Source: Pedobacter sp. Leaf250
GTDB lineage: Bacteria; Bacteroidota; Bacteroidia; Sphingobacteriales; Sphingobacteriaceae
Assembly: GCF_920984735.1 (NCBI RefSeq)
Contig: NZ_CAKLBU010000002.1
Span: 1-64,000 of the forward strand
Reading direction: 5' to 3'
Length of the DNA: 64,000 nt
Both the position numbers and the translations under genes were made by a program. The notes beneath the pieces are model-generated. The model worked only from the letters and a program-made list of their open reading frames with translations. It did no database searches and was not told where the DNA came from. Of the stretch, positions 55,081-62,498 are shown piece after piece (positions within the stretch are counted from its first letter, which is position 1; the number at the start of each line of letters is the position of its first letter).

Positions 55081-55156
55081 TATCGGCTAATTACCCGATA
55101 AATTGAAATATCGGCTAATTACCCGATAAATTGAAATATCGGCTAATTACCCGATA
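55081..55156 (+). promoter_or_regulatory. Three identical near-palindromic operators, 28-bp period
   Basis: TATCGGCTAATTACCCGATA occurs at 55081-55100, 55109-55128 and 55137-55156, separated by identical 8-base spacers AATTGAAA. Each is symmetric except for one base pair (seventh and fourteenth positions both C). They fill the spacer between the repair operon and the SatD gene, and the last copy overlaps the likely -7 element of satD. Binding should therefore repress that promoter. Confidence 0.8.
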
Positions 55157-55163
55157 ATTTTTG
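55131..55163 (+). promoter_or_regulatory. Promoter of the SatD-DUF3307 operon
   Basis: TTG (55131-55133), 21 bases, then TAATTTTTG (55155-55163) approximate the Bacteroidota promoter; the -7 part has one extra T. The leader to the ATG at 55194 would be about 25 bases. The third palindrome lies between and over these elements. Confidence 0.5.
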
Positions 55164-55193
55164 AAATGTAATTTATTAGTACGATATTGTATT

Positions 55194-55805
55194 ATGATTT
55201 GCATTATAACAGGCGATATTGTAGGCTCAAGAAAGATAAAAGATAGTTGGTTGCTAAGCTTAAAAAATGCTTTAAAAGTAGTTTCAGGGCAAAACAGCAA
55301 ATGGGAGATTTATCGCGGCGATAGTTTTCAGGTAGAGGTAGAATCCGAAGATGCAATTAAAACTGCTGCTTACTTAAAAGCCTGTATCAGAATAAATAAA
55401 CCTGCCGATGTACGGATGGGGATTGGAATCGGAGATGTAAAAAGTAAGCGTAAAAAGCTTTCAGAATCGAGTGGAGATGCCTTTATTAACTCTGGAGCCG
55501 CTTTTGATAGCCTGAAACAAGCTAAAGTGAATTTAGCGCTCAAAACTGATTTTCCTGATTTTGATGAAGAAATTAATGTTTTAATAAAGTTATCTTTAAT
55601 TGCAATGGATAGCTGGGGAATAGTGGCTGCAGAAATGGTTAAACTGGCATTAGAAAATGAAAATATATTGCAAAGTGAACTAGCGGCCATTTCCGGTAGA
55701 ACGCAATCATCTGTAAGTGAAGCTTTAAAACGGGCTCATTATTCTGAATTGATGGAAATGGATAAGCTATACCGTAAAAAACTGAACCAAATACTTTCTA
55801 AATAA
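55194..55805 (+). CDS. SatD family protein: nucleotide-cyclase-like domain plus helix-turn-helix
   Basis: The 203-residue protein (start at the ATG 55194, before MICIITGDIVGSR) matches the SatD family, named after a gene of the Streptococcus mutans acid-tolerance operon. Motifs recall class III nucleotide cyclases: TGDIVGSR (D8), YRGDSFQ (D43), RMGIGIGDV (74-82) and SSGDAFINSGAAF (92-104), in the right order. The arginine of the cyclase N-x3-R signature is replaced by alanine, so cyclisation may be lost. The C-terminal helix-turn-helix (LQSELAAISGRTQSSVSEAL) suggests DNA binding, probably at the three palindromes upstream. The enzymatic role is a hypothesis. Confidence 0.82.
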   Translation: MICIITGDIVGSRKIKDSWLLSLKNALKVVSGQNSKWEIYRGDSFQVEVESEDAIKTAAYLKACIRINKPADVRMGIGIGDVKSKRKKLSESSGDAFINSGAAFDSLKQAKVNLALKTDFPDFDEEINVLIKLSLIAMDSWGIVAAEMVKLALENENILQSELAAISGRTQSSVSEALKRAHYSELMEMDKLYRKKLNQILSK

Positions 55806-56515
55806 TGGAAATCTTTTTAATCAAAATCATCATAGCTCATTTAATAGGAGATTTTTTTCTTCAACCTACTTCGTGGGTTAAGGATAAGGAAAGAAAGAAG
55901 TTAAAATCAGGCAAATTATACCTTCATGTTTTGGTTCATGTGGTTTTGATATTTGTGATTTTCTTAAGTTTTGATGTTTGGAAAGTAGCCTTATCAATTG
56001 GTGTATTGCACTTAATAATCGATGCGTTGAAATCGATATTTCAAACTAAGAAAAATGCCAGAATTTTGTTTTTTGTAGACCAAGCTTTTCACTTCAGCTC
56101 GATTATATTGGTTTGGCATATTTTCTACAAAGGTTATTTAGATATTAGTTTTATAAACGAAACGAAAACATGGATTTTAATATCAGGTGCTTTGTTTTTA
56201 ACAATGCCAACCTCCATTATTATGAAAGTAATTATTGCAAAGTGGTTGCCTGAAAGTGATGATGAAAGTCCGAAATCGTTGCAAAATGCAGGAAAATACA
56301 TTGGAATTTTAGAACGTGTATTAATTTTTGTTTTTATACTCACCAATCATTTTGAAGCTGTTGGGTTTTTGTTGGCAGCCAAATCAATTTTTCGTTTTGG
56401 CGATTTAAAAGAGGCGCACGACTTGAAATTAACAGAGTATGTATTGATTGGCACTTTGTTAAGTTTCGGAATTGCGATTGTAATTTCGTTAATGATTTTA
56501 GGTTTGGTTAAGTAA
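55805..56515 (+). CDS. DUF3307 integral membrane protein
   Basis: The 236-residue protein has about seven hydrophobic segments. It starts with the family signature IIIAHLIGDFFLQPTSWVKD and has further paired polar residues in membrane context: LYLHVLVHVV, VLHLIIDALKS and FFVDQAFHFSS. The repeated His/Asp pattern recalls membrane metal-dependent hydrolases, but activity is unproven. The ATG overlaps the SatD stop codon (TAATG), so the two are translationally coupled and likely act together. Confidence 0.85.
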   Translation: MEIFLIKIIIAHLIGDFFLQPTSWVKDKERKKLKSGKLYLHVLVHVVLIFVIFLSFDVWKVALSIGVLHLIIDALKSIFQTKKNARILFFVDQAFHFSSIILVWHIFYKGYLDISFINETKTWILISGALFLTMPTSIIMKVIIAKWLPESDDESPKSLQNAGKYIGILERVLIFVFILTNHFEAVGFLLAAKSIFRFGDLKEAHDLKLTEYVLIGTLLSFGIAIVISLMILGLVK

Positions 56516-56608
56516 ATTTATCTGTGGCTTTATGCTAAGCAAACTTTAATAGGAGCGCAGCAACTGCATTTTAAACCCGATTGAAATGATAATACTTTTT
56601 ATGTTTTG

Positions 56609-56657
56609 AAAGTTACTAACTCTAATTAGCAAAGGCTTGTGGAGCGTTAGTAACTTT
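56609..56657. repeat. 12-bp perfect inverted repeat with 25-base loop
   Basis: AAAGTTACTAAC (56609-56620) and GTTAGTAACTTT (56646-56657) pair perfectly. Upstream, near 56573-56585, lies ACCCGATTGAAATG, which resembles the elements at 8690 and 14870. The region lies in the 221-base gap between convergent genes. Confidence 0.55.
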
Positions 56658-56679
56658 ACATAAAAATATTAAAATGAAA

Positions 56680-56708
56680 AGCGGGGCTATCGAAACCGAT
56701 TCCCCGCT
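56680..56708 (-). terminator. Probable terminator of the dipeptidyl peptidase gene
   Basis: AGCGGGG pairs with CCCCGCT, with an inner ATCG/CGAT pairing. On the minus strand it is followed by TTTTCATTTT. Confidence 0.55.
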
Positions 56709-56736
56709 GTAATTGCTTTTCAAATATTTTAAAAAT

Positions 56737-58908
56737 TTATCTCGCTCCCGGAGGACAATTATCTTTCAAGAATTTAGTGTAAGTAAGTGATAAATGCTCG
56801 CTGGTTCCCTCACCTTCAGAAATACTGTGGGTGCGATTTGGATAGCTCATCAGCTGGAAAACCTTTTTGTTTTTAATCAATTCGTTAATTAACATTTCGG
56901 CATTTTGATAATGAACATTATCATCTCCGGTACCATGAATGTAAAGTAAATTTCCTTTCAGGTTTTTGACATAAGTAATTGGCGAACCCTTAACGTAAGC
57001 TTCTTTACTTGGAAAAGGAGTGCCCATATAACGTTCCTGATAGATGTTATCGTAAGTTAGTTGATTGCCTACTGCAGCAATTGAAATTCCTGTTTTATAA
57101 ATCTCCGGGTATTGAAACATCAAGTTTAAAGTTGATGAACCACCGCCACTCCAGCCCCAAACAGCAACACGATCTTTATCCATAAATGAGTTTGTTGCCA
57201 ATAATTTTTTCGCCGCCATTGCCTGGTCGCGGATATTAATTACACCAATGTTTTTGTAAATACCTTTACGCCAGGCAGCACCTTTTGGAACAGGAGCACC
57301 ACGATTATCCATCGAAATATAGATGTATCCATCTTTAGCCATATCGCCTGCGTATAAAAAGTTTCTGCCGGCTCCATAAGTATCAGAAGCTGTTGGAGAG
57401 GCCGGCTCGCCATATACATAAAATACAACAGGATATTTTTTATCTGGATTAAAATTATCTGGTTTTTTCATCCAACCATCTAATTCCACACCATCTTCAG
57501 TAGTTACTTTAAAAAACTCAACTTTGTTTTTGGGCGCTTCTTGCTTTGATAGTTGTGTGGTAATGCTGCCATCCATTGTGAAAGGATTACCCGTAGTAAA
57601 GTTCATCCATTCGGTAACTGGTCTTACGGTTGAACTGTTATAAGAGTGGCGGGCAAATGCTGCATTCGGTGAAATATCGTAACTATGCGTACCCGGAAGC
57701 AGGATGGATGGCGTAACTTGCTCCAATTTGCCTTTTCCATCTAATTTGGTTTTGTATAAATAACGTTGTGTTGCATTAGTTGGCGATGCAATAAAATATA
57801 AGTAATTACTTTTATCATCGATTAATTTTACATCAACCACATCATAATTTCCCTTGGTTACCAAAGTTTCCTTTTTGCCATCGCGACTGATTCTATACAA
57901 ATGATTCCAACCATCTTTATCAGATGTGATGGTAAATTCTTTATTATCATTTAACCATTTCCATTCGTCTTGGGCATCAATCCAGGCTTTAGCTTTTTCG
58001 GTATAAATTGCTTTTGCAGTTCCACTGGCAGCATCACAAATGAAAACAATACTTTCATTTTGTTCACGATTTAATTGCTGTAAAATAACTTCGTTGCTAT
58101 TTGGTACCCATTGCATACGAGGGATGTAATGTTGGATATTATCGCCAGGAACATTTAACCAATTGGTTTTCGCAGTTGCGACATCAACCACACCAACTTT
58201 GCAGGCCGATGGATTTTCGCCAACTTTTGGATATTCGACAGGAATGGTATAAGGATAAATGGAATCGGTATTATTTATCATCAGGAAATTCTTGATTTTG
58301 GTTGCATCAATTTGCCAGTAAGCAATTGATTTTCCATCAGGACTCCATCTAAAACCATCTCTACAATCGAACTCTTCCTCATACACCCAATCAAAAGTTC
58401 CGTTAATCATTCGATCGGTTCCGTTTGTAGTTAAAGCTTTGGAGCCAGTACCGTCGATATTTTCAACGTATAAATTGTGTTTACTTACATAAGCAACCTT
58501 TGTTCCATCGGGAGATAATTTAGCAAACATTAATGACGATGCAGGTTTGTCTTTTCCAATTTGATTGATTTTGTTAGCAGTTAAATCAACCACCCAGTAA
58601 TCGCCACGTGTATCGTAACGCCAAACTTTTTTGCTGTTGGTATAAATTAGTGCTTTAGTTCCATCGGCAGATAATTGAAAACTACGAACTGCAATGGGTG
58701 CATCTTTGCCCGAAGGAGTTAGGAGTGCTCTGGTTATAATTGTTTTTTTATCATTTTTAGGAAGCGTAACCGAAACGATTTCCCCACTGGTAATCTGATA
58801 ATAGGAGTTACCATCCTTTGCCCAGTTTATGCCTTGAGCCTTTGCATCAACAAGCGAGCAGATGGCTATGCAGGCAATTGATAATTTGATCAATAAATTT
58901 TTTATCAT
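56737..58908 (-). CDS. Dipeptidyl-peptidase IV-like S9 peptidase
   Basis: The 723-residue periplasmic protein has a signal peptide ending VDAKAQ, an N-terminal beta-propeller (DPPIV_N) and a C-terminal alpha/beta hydrolase. The nucleophile is S587 in WGWSGGGSS; the acid lies in GTGDDNVHYQNAE and the histidine in YPNRTHSISEG. The propeller carries the EE motif that binds the substrate N-terminus (DWVYEEEFDCRDGFRWSPDG), which supports DPP IV activity. It releases X-Pro dipeptides in peptide nutrition. Confidence 0.93.
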   Translation of the reverse strand: MIKNLLIKLSIACIAICSLVDAKAQGINWAKDGNSYYQITSGEIVSVTLPKNDKKTIITRALLTPSGKDAPIAVRSFQLSADGTKALIYTNSKKVWRYDTRGDYWVVDLTANKINQIGKDKPASSLMFAKLSPDGTKVAYVSKHNLYVENIDGTGSKALTTNGTDRMINGTFDWVYEEEFDCRDGFRWSPDGKSIAYWQIDATKIKNFLMINNTDSIYPYTIPVEYPKVGENPSACKVGVVDVATAKTNWLNVPGDNIQHYIPRMQWVPNSNEVILQQLNREQNESIVFICDAASGTAKAIYTEKAKAWIDAQDEWKWLNDNKEFTITSDKDGWNHLYRISRDGKKETLVTKGNYDVVDVKLIDDKSNYLYFIASPTNATQRYLYKTKLDGKGKLEQVTPSILLPGTHSYDISPNAAFARHSYNSSTVRPVTEWMNFTTGNPFTMDGSITTQLSKQEAPKNKVEFFKVTTEDGVELDGWMKKPDNFNPDKKYPVVFYVYGEPASPTASDTYGAGRNFLYAGDMAKDGYIYISMDNRGAPVPKGAAWRKGIYKNIGVINIRDQAMAAKKLLATNSFMDKDRVAVWGWSGGGSSTLNLMFQYPEIYKTGISIAAVGNQLTYDNIYQERYMGTPFPSKEAYVKGSPITYVKNLKGNLLYIHGTGDDNVHYQNAEMLINELIKNKKVFQLMSYPNRTHSISEGEGTSEHLSLTYTKFLKDNCPPGAR

Positions 58909-58929
58909 AGAAAATTAGTCATAAAAAAA

Positions 58930-58978
58930 GCTTTTTAACTTTTGGGCTAATTTAAATAAAAGCCGGCAGTTAAAAAGC
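58930..58978 (-). terminator. Terminator of the secreted-protein gene at 59003
   Basis: GCTTTTTAAC pairs with GTTAAAAAGC, with an inner GGCT/AGCC pairing. The minus-strand transcript ends in a run of seven U. Confidence 0.78.
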
Positions 58979-59002
58979 CTTTGATTGTAAGTTATAAGTT
59001 AG

Positions 59003-59686
59003 CTATTCGCCACCACCTTGCATCTTCATCAATTCATCCATCGTTACAACTTCGTAACCTGCAGGAACTTCTTTAGAAATTGCACCAACTTTACCTTCAG
59101 CTATTGATTTTAAAGTTGTTGTAGTTTCAATACCACGTTGAACCATTGTATATTTTACTGGAAATGCGCCTAAACCTGGAAAATAATTTTGAGCACCTAC
59201 ATTTGGAAGTTCGATATCTTTAGTTGCCCATAATACGTGAGCACCACCTTTATCATCTTTAAATGTATATTTTTCAGCATTGTAGCCAGCTACGGTTTGT
59301 TTTTCGCCAGTGGCCTTGAAATCAGAAAATTTAGCGATGGCTCCCATTGCTTTTTCAACATCTTCTTTTGATTGTTTTACGGCAAATTGTTTCTGTGCAA
59401 TAGGCACATCAATTAATAATAAACCAGTTTTTTCATTGTTATCAGATACGATACCAATTAAAGCAGGACCTTGCTCCATTTCGATTTTTGTTAACCCATT
59501 ATTGAATTTAACTTTCAATTCTGCAGGTGGCTCCTGACCGCCCATTGCAGATTTCTGTTCGTCGGTTAATTTATATTCTAAGCCGTAAGTAAGCGTACCT
59601 TCAGCAATTTTCTTTTGCGCATGAGCGATTATTGCACCGCTAACTAAGATTAAAGCGACAACGCTAGTTTTGATTGATTTTAACAT
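59003..59686 (-). CDS. Secreted DUF4412-like protein
   Basis: The 227-residue protein has a signal peptide (SVVALILVSGAIIAHAQ), then KKIAEGTLTYGLEYKLTDEQ. A later segment VAGYNAEKYTFKDDKGGAHV followed by LWATKDIELPN is typical of periplasmic DUF4412-type proteins. It resembles the secreted protein at 7627 in layout, and its own C-terminus is methionine/glycine-rich (MKMQGGGE). The function is unknown. It is the downstream neighbour of the enoyl-CoA hydratase gene, 22 bases apart on the same strand. Confidence 0.78.
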   Translation of the reverse strand: MLKSIKTSVVALILVSGAIIAHAQKKIAEGTLTYGLEYKLTDEQKSAMGGQEPPAELKVKFNNGLTKIEMEQGPALIGIVSDNNEKTGLLLIDVPIAQKQFAVKQSKEDVEKAMGAIAKFSDFKATGEKQTVAGYNAEKYTFKDDKGGAHVLWATKDIELPNVGAQNYFPGLGAFPVKYTMVQRGIETTTTLKSIAEGKVGAISKEVPAGYEVVTMDELMKMQGGGE

Positions 59687-59708
59687 GTTTTTATTTAAGT
59701 TTAGTTGT

Positions 59709-60485
59709 TTACCAGTTAATTTTTTCCTTGTTTAAAAATGCTGAAATACCTTTTTTAAAATCTTCGCTTTCTCTAACCCTAGCATTTATTTGTACTGCAA
59801 ACTCAAGGCTTTTTTCAAGAAGCGGATTTGTAGTTTGGTTAATCAGTTGTTTCGTAATCATTAACGAATTTCCTGAACTTTCATTACACAAACTTAAAGC
59901 AAATTCTTTAACTGTTTGATGAATTTCTGATGAATTTGTTACAAAATTTATCAACTTATATTCAAGCGCTTTTTCTGCTGAGAAAGTTTTACCTGTTAAT
60001 AAAATCTCTTTGGCAATGGTTTCGTTTACTTTTTGCTTTAAAAAACAGGATACAATAGCAGGAACGAAGCCAATTTTAACTTCAGTATAACCAAAATTAC
60101 TTTCGGGAGTGGCAAAAACAATATCGCAAATTGTAGCTAAACCACAGCCCCCGGCAATAGCATGACCTTCAACCTGGGCAATAACAATTTTTGGTAAGTA
60201 GTAAATTGTAGTGAAAAGTTTTTTAAGATTATTAGAATCGGCAACATTTTCTTCAAAGGTATTATTTTGTAATTGTTGAAGATACTCCAAATCAGCACCC
60301 GCACTAAATGAACCACCGTTGGCTTTAAGTAAAATAACTTTAGCCCTGTCATCTTCTGATGCTCGAATAAAAGTTTCTGTTAATTCTGCAATTAACTGTG
60401 GATTTAATGCATTACGTTTTTCAGGTCTATTGATGGTTATTGTGGCAACTCTTTCTTCCACACTATACAAAACCAAGTTTTCCAT
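59709..60485 (-). CDS. Enoyl-CoA hydratase/isomerase family protein
   Basis: The 258-residue crotonase-fold enzyme shows the CoA-binding RPEKRNALNPQLI, the oxyanion-hole segments GGSFSAGADLEYLQ and AIAGGCGLATICDIVFATPE, and NFGYTEVKIGFVPAI with the catalytic glutamate region. The sequence is closest to bacterial methylglutaconyl-CoA or enoyl-CoA hydratases in leucine or fatty-acid breakdown; the exact substrate is open. It begins immediately after the decayed comEC gene, its ATG one base from that gene's final stop. Confidence 0.9.
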   Translation of the reverse strand: MENLVLYSVEERVATITINRPEKRNALNPQLIAELTETFIRASEDDRAKVILLKANGGSFSAGADLEYLQQLQNNTFEENVADSNNLKKLFTTIYYLPKIVIAQVEGHAIAGGCGLATICDIVFATPESNFGYTEVKIGFVPAIVSCFLKQKVNETIAKEILLTGKTFSAEKALEYKLINFVTNSSEIHQTVKEFALSLCNESSGNSLMITKQLINQTTNPLLEKSLEFAVQINARVRESEDFKKGISAFLNKEKINW

Positions 60486-60486
60486 A

Positions 60487-62495
60487 TTATTGGGTTAGGT
60501 AAACCAAATATGCACGATTTTTCTTTAAAACATGTGGTTCAATTTTATTATTCTCTGCAAAAGTTTTAAACGCTGCAATTTTATAATCTTTGTTAGTTGC
60601 ATCAATAATTACATTTCTACATTTTAATTCTTTTGGAAGACTTTCAATTTTGAACTTACTGTTTCCTGTTAACCAAATGCTAGCAAACGTTCCTGATACA
60701 GCTAAATTTTTATAGTTCATATTTTAATCAATTAACAGGATATTATAATTATTGAACGCGATTTGAATAGCTTTTTTAACAAAATGGTGCAAAACAGTAT
60801 CCTGTTTTAAACTTATAAAATTGATGTTACCAATTTGAGATTGCTCCAAAGCAGGTTCTATAAAAAACTGATAATTTCTATCATCTTTCGATAAATCGGT
60901 TAACAATATCGCCTCATGTCCGGTAATAAAAGCTGCTGCATAATTTTTTCTTAAAGTGAAAAAAATAATTTTCTTTTGATGTACAGCGTTCCAATCATCA
61001 TAAGTTATAATAGAGGTATATCCAATATATGTTAAAAGCGAAGCAAAGAGGAATTTCTTGTTGAGTTTTGCCAATGCGTAAACAAAGAAACCCAGGGCCA
61101 AACTCAATAGAATGATTTCAGTTAAATTAATCCAAACTGAAGAAAATGTTGAATATGGTAAATCAGCAATCCATTTTAAAACCAAATTTGTAGTAACAAT
61201 TATCCATTCGAAAATTGGAAACATAATATCCAGAAATGGCGCTAACACCGCGATTCCTAAAATCATAATCAATAAAAGTGGAATAGAGATGAACAAATTT
61301 CCTAATAAAAAATACACAGGAAATTGATGGAAATAATAAATACAAAGGAGAACCGTAACTAATTGAGCCGATAAAGAAATCGCAACCAATTCCCAAACTT
61401 TGTTTAGCCATTTGTTTTTAACGTAAATCCATTTGTAAATCTTTGGTTGGAGATAAATTAATCCAAAAACAGAGATGTATGAAAGTTGAAAACCAACATC
61501 CCAAATTAAAAATGGGTTGTAAATTAGTTGGCAAAATGCAGCGAAAGCTAAAGTATTGTAGCTGTTTTTATTTCGGGCAAAAGTTTTGGCCGTAATGAAA
61601 ATGCTAATCATAATCGCTGCCCGAACGACAGATGGCGATAGACCTGTAATTAATGAATAGCTCCATATTAGGCTACAGATTAAAATAAATTTAAATATTT
61701 TAAGGAATCGTTTTCGATCTAGAAAAGTAAGGCAAACATCTAATACAAAGAAAATTATCGCCACATGGCTACCAGAAACGGATAGCGCATGTATGGTTCC
61801 TGTTTTGGAATAGGCAGCCAAAGTTTCTTTACTTAAATCGGCACGGTAACCTAAAATGAGTGTAGAAGCTACAGCAAAAGCTTCATCGTTTTTAATGTGC
61901 TTTCGATATTTCGCAACCTGTTTTTCTCTTAAATCTAAAGCGAATTTAATAATCAGATTTCCAATATTTCGATTGGTTTTAAGCAAATGATTTTGGTTAA
62001 TAAACGTTTGCTCATAAACATTTTTGCTGGCCAACCAGTGCTTAAAATCATAGGATGGATGCTATCTACTTTCAAAGCCAGCAATAATTGTCCGCTTAAA
62101 TTAATTTGTTTTGAGTTTTCATAACCTGAAACCACTCTTGCATTAAACCTTAAAATATCGTTGGTTTGTTCAGGTTCATCATTAACCCAGATTTTTAAAT
62201 AAGTGTAATTCTTTTTTGCGAAATAATCAGATTTGAGTTTTTCGTTATTTAAAAGGCAAAGTAACCCGCCGAAAACGAAAAAAAATGTGAATATCAAACC
62301 GCCTGTTATACCTTTAAATTGGTAAGCTTTAAATTTTTTATATGTGATATTGATAATTAAAATGGAAAGAAAAATTAGTGCTGATGCCGTTAACAAAATC
62401 AATATATTATTTTCTGTAGGAAAGTAATAGAATACTCCAATTCCAATTAAGAGGGGAAGTAAAATCCTGGCGAAAATATATTCTGCTTTAAACAT
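60487..62495 (-). pseudogene. comEC: comEC/rec2 DNA-uptake channel gene, inactivated by two lesions
   Basis: Three pieces in order match one Bacteroidota ComEC, which carries single-stranded DNA across the inner membrane. The N-terminal part (61953-62495) begins MFKAEYIFARILLPLLIGI and is correct up to SIHPMIL. The next piece resumes in another frame at HWLASKNVYEQTF near 62040; about 25-30 expected residues are missing, so an out-of-frame deletion is likely. The competence-domain core follows to ILLID, where an in-frame TAA (60724-60726) precedes NMNYKNLAVSG. The last 77 residues then end normally at 60487. AAA to TAA would explain the second lesion. Confidence 0.85.
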
Positions 62496-62498
62496 ATC

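Noticed and set aside
55081..55156. Possible CRISPR array from three regularly spaced repeats
   Set aside because: The spacers are only 8 bases and identical, repeats are 20 bases and nearly palindromic, and no cas gene is near. Operator sites explain it better.
60724..62040. ComEC break as programmed frameshifting
   Set aside because: About 25-30 conserved residues are missing at the junction, there is no clear slippery site, and a second, independent in-frame stop lies downstream.
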